Assembly (NCBI RefSeq): GCF_016907815.1
Contig: NZ_JAFBCQ010000001.1
Coordinates: 1,116,001 to 1,180,000, forward strand
From: Microbacterium aurum
GTDB lineage: Bacteria; Actinomycetota; Actinomycetes; Actinomycetales; Microbacteriaceae
Direction: 5' to 3'
Length of the DNA stretch: 64,000 bases
This document shows, piece after piece, positions 16,442 through 23,929 of this stretch. Below the pieces are notes generated by a model. That model saw nothing but the letters and a program-made list of their open reading frames with translations. It was not told where the DNA came from and did no database searches. A program made the position numbers and the translations under genes. Position 1 is the stretch's first letter. Every line of letters begins with the position of its first letter.

Positions 16442-17835
16442 GGGGTGAGTCCCTCCGCCCGGGCGACCGACGGCGTCTCGCGCAGGGCGAAGACCTCGAT
16501 GACGACGTCTTCGTCGAGATACCGGGACAGGCGCGTGCGGGCCCGGCGGGCGATCGCCGCGTGAACCGCGTCGCCCGACAGGGGTGCGTCGCCGACGGGA
16601 TGCCGCCAGTGACAGGCCGCGATGAGGTCCGCGCCCGCCGCCTCGATCGCGTCCAGCACGATCTCCAGATCCGCGGCGCTCCAGTAGTAGCCGACCTCGG
16701 AGAGCACGACGAGCTCGCTGTGCCCCGGCGCGACGGCGGGCAGATCGGTCCGCGCGTCGGCGCGCACGACCTGCACGTGCGGCTGCGTCGCGACGCGCTC
16801 GGCGGTGCGGGCGACGGCCTCGGCGGCGACGTCGATCGCGACCACGGCGTCGCAGCGGGTGGCCAGCTCGGCGGTGAACTCGCCCACGCCGCACCCGATC
16901 TCCAGCGCGCGTGTGAACCGCTCGCGCGGCAGGATCGCGGCGAGGAGCGCCCGCTTTCGCCGTTCGTACCACCGCGTGCGCACACCCCACGGGTCCGGGC
17001 GCGACCGGTAGCGACGCGTGAAGGTGTCGGTCGGGGTGGAGGCGGCATCCGGCGGCGCGATGAACACCTCGAGGTCGCGGTCGAAGTGGGCCAGCATCCC
17101 GTCGTGGAGAGTCGGGGCGCCGCTCGAGTCGGGCTGGGTCTGCGAGCGGTGTCGGTCGCGGGCGCGCGTCTTCGCGGCGCGCGCCGCAGCGTCGAGCGGC
17201 AGGACGCGCCAGGATGCCGGGTCCACCTCGTCGGGGTCGGCCCAGTGCCACATCCAGACCGGGTAGCCGAGCACGCGCACGTCGGCGCCGGCCAGCCGCA
17301 GGGCGACCTCGCCGGCGACGCGGTGGTCGCGGTGTCCGTCGCCCCACCACGGTGCGACGAGCGTCGTGGCAGGCGCGGCCGCGGCGTTGCGGGCGGGCGC
17401 GCGGCGGGCGGCACCGGGCGCGTCGCCGCCGTCCGCGACGATCGCGCGCAGGCGCTCGTGCAGCAGATCGGCGTGCTCGCGCACCTCGCCGTCGGGAATG
17501 CCGAGGAGGTGCAGCTGTGCGCCCGGCGCGAGGTCGGCGACGGCGTCGACGACTTCGCTCCGCCGGATGCGCGCGAGGTGTGCGCGCGCGGCGCCGGTGG
17601 CATCGGCATCCGCCGCCTCACCGTCCGTCGCGACGACCACGACGATCTCGGCCCCGCGGGCGGCCGCCGCCGCGATGAGCCCGCCGGCGCCCAGGGTCTC
17701 GTCGTCGGGGTGGGCGGCGAGGACCACGAGACGGCCGCCGTCGAGGTCGAACCTCGCGGCATCGCGCCACGGGCGAGCCCGCGCCCAGTGCTCCTCTGCC
17801 GTGCCGGCCTCGCGATGGTCGAACGCGACGCTCAC
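16438..17835 (-). CDS. PIG-L deacetylase fused to a NodS-like SAM methyltransferase
   Basis: 465 residues. The first 240 form a LmbE/PIG-L zinc deacetylase: VVLAAHPDDETLGAGGL (zinc-binding HPDD), and a distal GDGHRDHRVAGEVAL His motif. The rest is a class I methyltransferase with ALEIGCGVGEFTAELA (SAM loop), VVAIDVAAEAV and VVLSEVGYYW, the latter close to the NodS N-methyltransferase hallmark. An enzyme that removes an N-acetyl group and methylates the exposed amine would fit. Both ends overlap neighbouring genes by four bases (GTGA). Seen: both domains with intact motifs. Inferred: substrate is an N-acetylated amino sugar. Confidence 0.85.
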   Translation of the reverse strand: MSVAFDHREAGTAEEHWARARPWRDAARFDLDGGRLVVLAAHPDDETLGAGGLIAAAAARGAEIVVVVATDGEAADADATGAARAHLARIRRSEVVDAVADLAPGAQLHLLGIPDGEVREHADLLHERLRAIVADGGDAPGAARRAPARNAAAAPATTLVAPWWGDGHRDHRVAGEVALRLAGADVRVLGYPVWMWHWADPDEVDPASWRVLPLDAAARAAKTRARDRHRSQTQPDSSGAPTLHDGMLAHFDRDLEVFIAPPDAASTPTDTFTRRYRSRPDPWGVRTRWYERRKRALLAAILPRERFTRALEIGCGVGEFTAELATRCDAVVAIDVAAEAVARTAERVATQPHVQVVRADARTDLPAVAPGHSELVVLSEVGYYWSAADLEIVLDAIEAAGADLIAACHWRHPVGDAPLSGDAVHAAIARRARTRLSRYLDEDVVIEVFALRETPSVARAEGLTP

Positions 17836-18932
17836 GAGGCCACCAGGCGGCCGAGCCGGGCGAGGTCGCGTTCGGCGTGGTGCTGGCGCAGGTAGATCTT
17901 GAGGTCCGACACGCGGCGCGCGTGCTCCTCGTCGACCGTGAGCGGGCCGGGGCCGAGGGCGTGACCGCTGCGCGTGACGATGCGCTCCACCGCGGTCGCC
18001 GTGACCGCGCGGACGCGCTCCGCCAGGATGCGCAGGTCGTCGCCGGTGCCACCTGGGTCGGCACCGGCGGCGTCGACGCGGCCGGCGGCGTCGAGCAGCG
18101 TCGCGCGGGCGCTCCACGACAGCGCGTCGGCCTCGCCGAGCAGCATCTGGGCGATCTGATCGGCGCCCTCGCGCGCCGCGCCCGCGCGCAACGCCGCCAG
18201 CAGGGGCAGCGCGCCGCCCCACCACACCGCGGCGACGCCCATCCCGCCGACCGCGAAGTCGGCGCGGCGAAGGTACCAGCCGTCATCGCCGACCGGCACG
18301 GCGGATGCCGCGGTGAAGTCGACCGGGGCGCTCACGATGCGGCTGAGACCGCGGGCGACCCACGGTCCGCGGTGCGGCGAGACCGCGGCATCCGTCATCG
18401 CCACCGCGAACAGCCGACGGTCGTGCTCTCCGGTCCACGCCGTGACGAGCGCGTGGCTGACGTCCTGCGCCAGGGAGCACCAGGGCTTCGTGCCCTCGAG
18501 CACCCAGCCGGACGGGGTCTGGCGTGCGGTGAGGCGCGCCGCGCCGCCCTCGGCGGCGTAGACACCCCACGACGCGTCCTCATCCACGCCGAGCGCGGCG
18601 AGGTCGACGGCGATGCCGTCGGCGCGCGCCTCGGCGAGGATCGCCAGCGCATCCAGGTGCGGCTCGAGCACGCGCGCCGCGCCCACGTCCAGGGCCGCCG
18701 CGGTGGCCAGCGCGCTCCACCGCTCCGCGGTCGCGGCGTCCGTCGCGTTCCGCGACGGACCGGGGAGGGGGATGTGCGCGGCGGAGCGGACCGCCCAGTC
18801 GATCGTGGCGCCGAGGTGCGTGCCGAGCCCGATGACGTCGCGCGCCGCGTCGGTGACCGCCCGCGCGGCGAATCCGGGCTCGCCGCCCGCCAGATCGACG
18901 GCGTCGGCGACCCCCACCGAGGGGGCGCTCAC
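17832..18932 (-). CDS. Acyl-CoA dehydrogenase-like flavoprotein
   Basis: 366 residues. It resembles the acyl-CoA dehydrogenase fold: an all-helical N terminus, a beta domain (WGVYAAEGGAARLTARQTPS then WVLEGTKPWCSLAQDVSHAL), and a helical C-terminal domain containing FAVGGMGVAAVWWGGALPLL. The usual catalytic Glu near the C terminus is not obvious, and the protein is a little shorter than classical members, so it may oxidise something other than an acyl-CoA. The start overlaps the Dps stop by four bases. Its place in the operon with PIG-L/NodS and GT2 genes suggests a role in the same pathway. Confidence 0.75.
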   Translation of the reverse strand: MSAPSVGVADAVDLAGGEPGFAARAVTDAARDVIGLGTHLGATIDWAVRSAAHIPLPGPSRNATDAATAERWSALATAAALDVGAARVLEPHLDALAILAEARADGIAVDLAALGVDEDASWGVYAAEGGAARLTARQTPSGWVLEGTKPWCSLAQDVSHALVTAWTGEHDRRLFAVAMTDAAVSPHRGPWVARGLSRIVSAPVDFTAASAVPVGDDGWYLRRADFAVGGMGVAAVWWGGALPLLAALRAGAAREGADQIAQMLLGEADALSWSARATLLDAAGRVDAAGADPGGTGDDLRILAERVRAVTATAVERIVTRSGHALGPGPLTVDEEHARRVSDLKIYLRQHHAERDLARLGRLVAS

Positions 18933-19522
18933 CGTTTCGCGGGCCGACGGTTCTCCGCGCTCACCATCCAGGCGAGCTGCTCGAGCTGCTCCAGCACCTC
19001 GTGCAGGAGGTCGGCGCTCGTCGGGTCCTCCTCGTCCACGGCATCGTGCACGTCACGCACGGTGCCCACCGCCGCCTCGAGGCGCTCGGTGATGAGGTCG
19101 ATCGCCTCGGTGGTGTCGATCTCGCCCTGCGGGAACTCCGGCAGGGTCGTCGTCTGGGCGACGGTGTCGCTGCGACCGTCCGGCAGCGCGTGCAGCGCGC
19201 GCATGCGCTCGGCGATCGTGTCGCCGAGCTCGCGGGCGGCGTGCACGATCTCATCGAGCTGCAGGTGCGTGTCGCGGAAGTTCGTACCGACGATGTTCCA
19301 ATGCGCCTGCTTGCCCTGGATCTGCAGCTCGACGAGGTCGACGAGCACGGACTGCAGGTTCCGGCTCAGCTCCGGCGACGCGCGGAAGCCGCTCTCAGCG
19401 TTCTGCAGACCGGTCCGCTCGGCGCCGCTTCCCCCGCGGGCCGGGCATCGCTTGTTGCCGGCCGTCGTGGTGCCGGTGGTCGTCTTCGCCGAGCTCTTGG
19501 TCGACGTGGCCGTCTTCGCCAT
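18929..19522 (-). CDS. dps: Dps-family ferritin-like DNA-protection protein
   Basis: 197 residues with a strong AGGAGG upstream. The Dps core is LVELQIQGKQAHWNIVGTNF (ferroxidase His), RDTHLQLDEIVHAARELGDT (Asp and Glu), then three more helices to SAENRRPAKR. An extra Lys/Thr/Ala-rich N-terminal tail of about 45 residues probably binds DNA. It stores iron and shields DNA from peroxide. Oddly it is the first gene of an operon whose other three members are biosynthetic, so its strong start may drive the whole unit. Confidence 0.93.
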   Translation of the reverse strand: MAKTATSTKSSAKTTTGTTTAGNKRCPARGGSGAERTGLQNAESGFRASPELSRNLQSVLVDLVELQIQGKQAHWNIVGTNFRDTHLQLDEIVHAARELGDTIAERMRALHALPDGRSDTVAQTTTLPEFPQGEIDTTEAIDLITERLEAAVGTVRDVHDAVDEEDPTSADLLHEVLEQLEQLAWMVSAENRRPAKR

Positions 19523-19632
19523 GGGATCCTCCTCGTCGGCCGGACGGTGCCGGCCCCGATCCGAACCTACGGTCCGGCGCGGAGGGCGAAGAGGGGCTTG
19601 TCAGCGACGTGGCGCGGATGCTACTCCGGCGC

Positions 19633-19986
19633 TCAGTTGACCGTCACGGTCTGTGGCGCGTCGTCGGCAGCGTCGTCGGGCGCCGGCTCGATGTGCTCCG
19701 CGACCAGCGAGATGCCGCCCGAGGAGTTCGCCGACTGCGCGAGATCCTCGATCCACTCGCGGCTGAGCTCGGCCGGCTCGGGATCGTCGAACACGAACCG
19801 GATCGGGATCGACGGGTGCAGCCAGATCGTGCTGCGCCCGCGCGGCTCTCCCTCGGGATGCTGCCACGAGACCGTGAAGCTCTCGCTGCGGCGCAGCTTC
19901 GTCGCGATGACGACCTTCAGATGCGCGAGCGCCCGGTCCTCGATATGGATCGGAGTCGCCGATCCGCCGTAATAGATGGTGCCCAC
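19633..19986 (-). CDS. DUF7882 family protein (copy 3 of 3)
   Basis: 117 residues, GTG start with TAGACT exactly six bases upstream (leaderless). It keeps the frame of the family: IYYGGSATPIHIEDRALAHL, KVVIATKLRRSESFTVSW, TIWLHPSIPIRFVFDD and WIEDLAQSANSSGGISLV, but is more diverged than copies 1 and 2, with an acidic C-terminal extension. Function unknown. Confidence 0.8.
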   Translation of the reverse strand: MGTIYYGGSATPIHIEDRALAHLKVVIATKLRRSESFTVSWQHPEGEPRGRSTIWLHPSIPIRFVFDDPEPAELSREWIEDLAQSANSSGGISLVAEHIEPAPDDAADDAPQTVTVN

Positions 19987-20081
19987 AGGGCGAGTCTATG
20001 CCTCCGTCGGGCGCATGGCCGATGGCGTCCGGCCGTGCCAAGGGGATGCCGGCGGGTCGGCGTCCGCCCTAGCATCTCGGC

Positions 20082-20588
20082 ATGCCGGTGCCGAGGACCC
20101 TTCTGCGCGCGGTTGCGACGTGCGTCGCCGCGATCGCGGTGGCCGTCGCGCTGGCCGGGTGCGGCATCCGCATCCCCACCGATCCGGACGGGGCGCTCGA
20201 CCGCATCACGGGAGGGCAGCTGCGCGTCGGCGCCTCGGCCAGCGAGGGCCTGGTGGCGCTCGAGGACGGAGCGGTGTCGGGGCCGCTGCCCGACCTCGTC
20301 GCCGCGTTCGCCGACAGCCGTGATGCGACCGTCGTCTGGACGGTCGGCAGTGAGGAGGACCTCGTCGACGACCTCGAAGCCGGCACGCTCGACCTCGCGA
20401 TCGGCGGGATGAGCGAGGAGACCCCCTGGGTCGACCGTGTATCGGTGACGCGCGGGTTCGACGATCTGCCGGGCGTCGACGCCGGCGGCGTCGTGTTCCT
20501 GCTGCCGATGGGGGAGAACGGGTTGCAGGCGGCGCTGGAGACGTTCCTCGACGAGCAGAGCCGGACCGGGTCGGGGGCGCGACGATGA
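20082..20588 (+). CDS. Lipoprotein resembling a substrate-binding protein
   Basis: 168 residues. A signal of MPVPRTLLRAV type with hydrophobic AIAVAVALAGC ends in a lipobox with Cys near residue 27. The mature part, DRITGGQLRVGASASEGLVA, LPDLVAAFADSRDATVVW, EDLVDDLEAGTLDLAIGGMS and WVDRVSVTRGF, matches an amino-acid-type extracellular solute-binding lobe, but at half the usual length. TAGCAT lies six bases before the ATG. The stop overlaps the CDF transporter start by four bases, so it may deliver or sense a metal for it. Confidence 0.72.
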   Translation: MPVPRTLLRAVATCVAAIAVAVALAGCGIRIPTDPDGALDRITGGQLRVGASASEGLVALEDGAVSGPLPDLVAAFADSRDATVVWTVGSEEDLVDDLEAGTLDLAIGGMSEETPWVDRVSVTRGFDDLPGVDAGGVVFLLPMGENGLQAALETFLDEQSRTGSGARR

Positions 20589-21544
20589 AGTCGATGGGGC
20601 GCACCGACCTGCCCGCCGCGCAGCAGGAGGCCCTGCAGAAGGCGATCCGGTGGGAGTGGTTCACGATCGGCTACACGTCGATCACGATCGTGCTCATCGC
20701 GTTCGTCGTCGGCGGTTCGCAGGCGATGAAGACGGCGTGGATCGAGGACATGCTCTCCCTCATCCCGCAGGTCGCGTTCCTCGTGTCGCTGCTGTTCATC
20801 CGGCATCCGCCGTCCCGGTCGTTCCCGTACGGGCTTCACCGGGTCATGGGCGTCGGACACCTCGTGGCGGGCGTCGCGCTGCTCGCGATCGGGGGCAATC
20901 TCGCGGTCGAGTCGATTGGCGGACTCATCCGCCAGGAGCATCCGGCGATCGGCACGGTGCAGCTGTTCGGTCAGACGATCTGGCTCGGGTGGCTGATGGT
21001 GGCGGTGATGATCCTCGTCGTGCCGGGCCCCTTCTTCTACGGTCACGCGAAGGCGAAGCTCGCGCCGAAGCTGCACAACAAGGTGCTGTACGCGGATGCC
21101 GACATGGCCAAGGCCGATTGGACCACGACGGTCGCCTCGGTTGTCGGGGTGCTCGGGATCGGGGTGGGCCTGTGGTGGCTGGACGGGGCGGCGGCGCTGT
21201 TCATCTCGCTCGGGATCGTGCGGGACGGCTACAAGAACACCCGATCGGCAGTGCTCGACCTCATGGATCAGCGGGCGCGCACCCACGACGATGCGGAGCC
21301 GCATCCGCTGATGCGCCGGATCGTCCGCGACCTCGAGGCGCAGCCCTGGGTCCGGGAGGCGTCGGTGCGGATGCGCGACATGGGCCAGGTCTTCCACGTC
21401 GAAGCGTTCGTCGTGCCGCACCGCCGGCGCGTGCGACTGGACAGCGTCGAGGACGCTCGGCAGCGGATCGCGGGGCTGGACTGGAAGGTGCAGGACGTCG
21501 TCGTCATCCCGGTGGCGACGCTGCCCGACGAGACCGTCGGCTGA
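20585..21544 (+). CDS. Cation diffusion facilitator (CDF) family transporter
   Basis: 319 residues, normal CDF length. Several membrane spans are clear (FTIGYTSITIVLIAFVVGG, FLVSLLFI, LVAGVALLAIGGNLAV, WLGWLMVAVMILVVPGPFF, ASVVGVLGIGVGLWWLDGAA). Metal-site residues are likely in ALYADADMAKADWTTT-like YADADMAKADWT (Asp pair, in place of the common HxxxD). The cytosolic C terminus has the expected ferredoxin-like sheet (VREASVRMRDMGQVFHVEAF). It exports divalent metals such as Zn, Mn or Fe by proton antiport. The partner lipoprotein gene overlaps its start. Confidence 0.88.
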   Translation: MKSMGRTDLPAAQQEALQKAIRWEWFTIGYTSITIVLIAFVVGGSQAMKTAWIEDMLSLIPQVAFLVSLLFIRHPPSRSFPYGLHRVMGVGHLVAGVALLAIGGNLAVESIGGLIRQEHPAIGTVQLFGQTIWLGWLMVAVMILVVPGPFFYGHAKAKLAPKLHNKVLYADADMAKADWTTTVASVVGVLGIGVGLWWLDGAAALFISLGIVRDGYKNTRSAVLDLMDQRARTHDDAEPHPLMRRIVRDLEAQPWVREASVRMRDMGQVFHVEAFVVPHRRRVRLDSVEDARQRIAGLDWKVQDVVVIPVATLPDETVG

Positions 21545-21568
21545 CCGGCGCGTCGGAGACGACGGCCG

Positions 21569-22153
21569 TCAGACGAGGCGCGAGTGGTCGCCGAGCCGGT
21601 GCCAGGTGCGGTTGTGGTACACGAGCGCGTCGCCGTGCTCCCCGGCGGCGACGTCGCGTTCGAGCTGCGCCTGCAGCGCGTGCGCGGCGATGACGGTGGA
21701 GCCCCCGGCATCCATCCGCCCGATGACGGCGCAGCGCACCCACGCCCGCACGTCGTTGTAGACCGGCTCGCCGGTGACCAGGCGCGACCAGCGATGGGTC
21801 TCCGCGAACCGGTCGACGCCGCTCGTGGCGCCGAGCTGCGCGATCTCGAGATCGTGCGCGTCGAGCAGGTGCACCACGACGGTCTCGGCGCGGGAGAGGA
21901 CGTCGGATGCCGAGGACAGCGCCGACACGGAGAAGATCAACAGCGGCGGCTCCGCGCTCACGCTCGCGACGCTCGTCGCGGTGAGGGCCACCGGGCCGTC
22001 GCCCGCGTCGGCGGTGATGACCGCGACGCCGCCGGGGTGTCCGCGGAAGACCGCTTTGAACTCCGCCGCCGACAGCGACGACGCGAACCGGTGGTCGGGG
22101 GCACCGAGGTGCGGGGCGGGGGCGGACGACGCGGCGGTGACGTGCTGACTCAT
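21569..22153 (-). CDS. Flavin reductase-like FMN-binding protein
   Basis: 194 residues from ATG 22153. The split-barrel flavin reductase fold is seen in AAEFKAVFRGHPGGVAVITA, GPVALTATSVASVSAEPPLL, IFSVSALSSASDVL and VHLLDAHDLEIAQLGATSG. Such proteins supply reduced FMN to two-component monooxygenases. A fragment resembling the C terminus of an LLM-type flavin monooxygenase survives 470 bases away (22620-22733), perhaps a lost partner. Confidence 0.85.
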   Translation of the reverse strand: MSQHVTAASSAPAPHLGAPDHRFASSLSAAEFKAVFRGHPGGVAVITADAGDGPVALTATSVASVSAEPPLLIFSVSALSSASDVLSRAETVVVHLLDAHDLEIAQLGATSGVDRFAETHRWSRLVTGEPVYNDVRAWVRCAVIGRMDAGGSTVIAAHALQAQLERDVAAGEHGDALVYHNRTWHRLGDHSRLV

Positions 22154-22287
22154 GGCATTCGACGGTAACGACGGGGACGCTCCGAGTGTTCCCGTGTGTG
22201 GCTGTGTGACCTTCCGTGACGGAATGTGACGCGCGAGTGACCGACTGTTGCACGGCGCGTTCTGCCGGCGGGCGGTGCTCGTCACGA

Positions 22288-22638
22288 TGGAAACTGCAGG
22301 CGGCGGCGTGGCGCTGGGGCCTGAACGACGGCGACCGGGTCGTGGTCTACGACGACAACGAAGGGGTCCCCGCCGCGCGCGCCTGGTGGCTGCTGCGCCG
22401 GCACGGCGTCGACGTGCGCGTGCTCGACGGGGGCCTGCGCGCGTGGGTGCGCGCGGGGTTCCGGCTGCAGCGCTCCGACGCGGCACCGCGGCGTGGTCAG
22501 ATCAGCCTGACGGATGCCGCCGGCGCAGACGTCGCGTCGATCGATGATGCCGCCACCGCGCCGCAGCGCGGCGTGCTCATCGACGCGCGCGCGCCGCAGC
22601 ACTATCGCGGCACGGTGCCGGGATCTCGCTGCTGCTGA
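22288..22638 (+). pseudogene. Rhodanese sulfurtransferase fragment
   Basis: The frame from about 22288 reads WKLQAAAWRWGLNDGDRVVV, YDDNEGVPAARAWWLLRRHG, VDVRVLDGGLRAWVRAG and later GVLIDARAPQHYRGTVPG, then stops. It aligns with roughly residues 80-190 of the intact rhodanese at 38.1 kb. The first 80 residues and the C-terminal catalytic Cys loop are missing. It is cut at both ends and joined on the right to an unrelated fragment. Confidence 0.75.
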
Positions 22639-22733
22639 TCCAGCCCTCCCCGCTGCGCGACGAGCTGGAGCGCATCGCCGCACAGGTGTTTCCCCTCGTG
22701 CCCGGCCACGCCGGAGCGATGGTCGGGGCCTGA
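22620..22733 (+). pseudogene. C-terminal fragment, possibly an LLM flavin monooxygenase
   Basis: 37 codons in the frame next to the rhodanese remnant: GISLLLIQPSPLRDELERIA then AQVFPLVPGHAGAMVGA and TGA. The pattern of LLxQP followed by an amphipathic helix and VxPLV resembles the end of luciferase-like monooxygenases. Homology starts within a few bases of where rhodanese ends, marking a deletion junction near 22620. Confidence 0.4.
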
Positions 22734-22752
22734 CCGCGGCGCGCGCCGAGAT

Positions 22753-22810
22753 GTTACGGCCCGGACGTAACACTCACCGGCATCCGCGCCTGCCGGGTTA
22801 CCGTTGTCGC
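22753..22810 (+). promoter_or_regulatory. Promoter region of the transsulfuration operon
   Basis: TACCGT at 22799-22804 lies six bases before the leader-peptide GTG at 22811, the leaderless spacing. Upstream, GTTACG (22753-22758) and CGTAAC (22766-22771) form a perfect 6-bp inverted repeat with a 7-base spacer, a candidate activator or repressor site. Confidence 0.55.
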
Positions 22811-22840
22811 GTGTCCCTGACCTGTCGCTGTTGTCGCTGA
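22811..22840 (+). CDS. Cysteine-rich leader peptide (probable attenuator uORF)
   Basis: Nine codons from GTG encode VSLTCRCCR then TGA, with three Cys codons in the last five. It starts exactly where transcription is predicted to start, 84 bases before the cystathionine synthase ORF ends its leader. In mycobacteria, leaderless polycysteine uORFs stall when charged tRNA-Cys is scarce and thereby raise expression of cysteine genes; the position, leaderless start and Cys run all match. Downstream, GAGCC and GGCTC (5-base loop, 22840-22855 region) can form a small hairpin overlapping the stop. Regulation is inferred; the codons and context are seen. Confidence 0.7.
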   Translation: MSLTCRCCR

Positions 22841-22924
22841 GCCTCCCCGGCTCTCCTCGACGACCCCGACAGCCCGCCGCACGTCTGCGCGCTCTGCGCC
22901 CGCGGCCACACCCCAGGACCCTCC

Positions 22925-23929
22925 ATGCGCTACGCATCGCACATCGCCGACCTCGCCGGCAACACGCCCCTCGTCCGCCTCAACGCCGTGACGGCGGGAG
23001 ACCCCGGCATCCGCGCCACCGTGCTCGCCAAGGTCGAGTACCTGAACCCCGGCGGCTCCGCGAAGGACCGCATCGCCTCGCGGATCATCGACGCCGCGGA
23101 GCGCGACGGCCTGCTCCAACCCGGCGGCACGATCGTCGAGCCGACGAGCGGGAACACCGGCGTCGGGCTCGCGCTCGTCGCGCTGCAGCGCGGCTACCGC
23201 ATGGTGTTCGTCGTGCCCGACAAGTTCGCCGGCGAGAAGGTCGCCGTGCTGAAGGCTTACGGCGCCGAGGTCGTCATGACGCCGACGAACGTCCCGCCCG
23301 AGCATCCCGACTCCTACTACAGCGTCTCCGACCGGCTCGCCCGCGAGATCCCCGGGGCGTTCAAGCCGAACCAGTTCGCGAACCTCAACGGACCGCGCGC
23401 CCACTACGAGACGACCGGCCCGGAGATCTGGCGCGACACCGACGGGCGGGTGACGCACGTCGTCGCCGGCATCGGCACCGGCGGCACCATCAGCGGCACC
23501 GGGCGCTTCCTCAAGGAGGCGACGGCCGGCGAGATCGTCGTCGTCGGGGCCGACCCGGAGGGCTCGATCTACTCCGGCGGTCCGATCCACGGCTACGCCG
23601 TCGAGGGCGTCGGCGAGGACTTCTATCCGGCCACCTTCGACCCGGGCGTCGTCGATCGCTACGAGCGGGTGTCGGATGCCGAGAGCTTCGCCATGACGCG
23701 CCGACTCACCCGTGAGGAGGGGCTCCTCGTCGGCGGCTCCTCCGGCATGGCGGTCGTTGCCGCCCTCCGCACCGCGCGGGAGCTGCCCGAAGACGCCGTC
23801 GTCATCGTGGTGCTGCCCGACCACGGCCGCGGCTACCTCAGCAAGCTGTACGACGACGCGTGGCTCGAGGCCCGCGGCTTCGCGATGTGCACCGGCACCG
23901 AGATCCCCACGACAGGAGCCCACCGATGA
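22925..23929 (+). CDS. Cystathionine beta-synthase / cysteine synthase family PLP enzyme
   Basis: 334 residues. Fold type II PLP features are intact: NPGGSAKDRIASRIIDAA (catalytic Lys), EPTSGNTGVGLALVA (phosphate/substrate loop), GIGTGGTISGTGRFLKEA (PLP phosphate loop) and LLVGGSSGMAVVAAL. The ending LSKLYDDAWLEARGF is that of CBS rather than of CysK, but the C-terminal Bateman (CBS) pair of mycobacterial homologues is absent. The stop overlaps the next start (ATGA). With cystathionine gamma-synthase/lyase it forms a transsulfuration unit that converts serine and homocysteine to cysteine or the reverse, behind a Cys-codon leader peptide. Confidence 0.87.
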   Translation: MRYASHIADLAGNTPLVRLNAVTAGDPGIRATVLAKVEYLNPGGSAKDRIASRIIDAAERDGLLQPGGTIVEPTSGNTGVGLALVALQRGYRMVFVVPDKFAGEKVAVLKAYGAEVVMTPTNVPPEHPDSYYSVSDRLAREIPGAFKPNQFANLNGPRAHYETTGPEIWRDTDGRVTHVVAGIGTGGTISGTGRFLKEATAGEIVVVGADPEGSIYSGGPIHGYAVEGVGEDFYPATFDPGVVDRYERVSDAESFAMTRRLTREEGLLVGGSSGMAVVAALRTARELPEDAVVIVVLPDHGRGYLSKLYDDAWLEARGFAMCTGTEIPTTGAHR

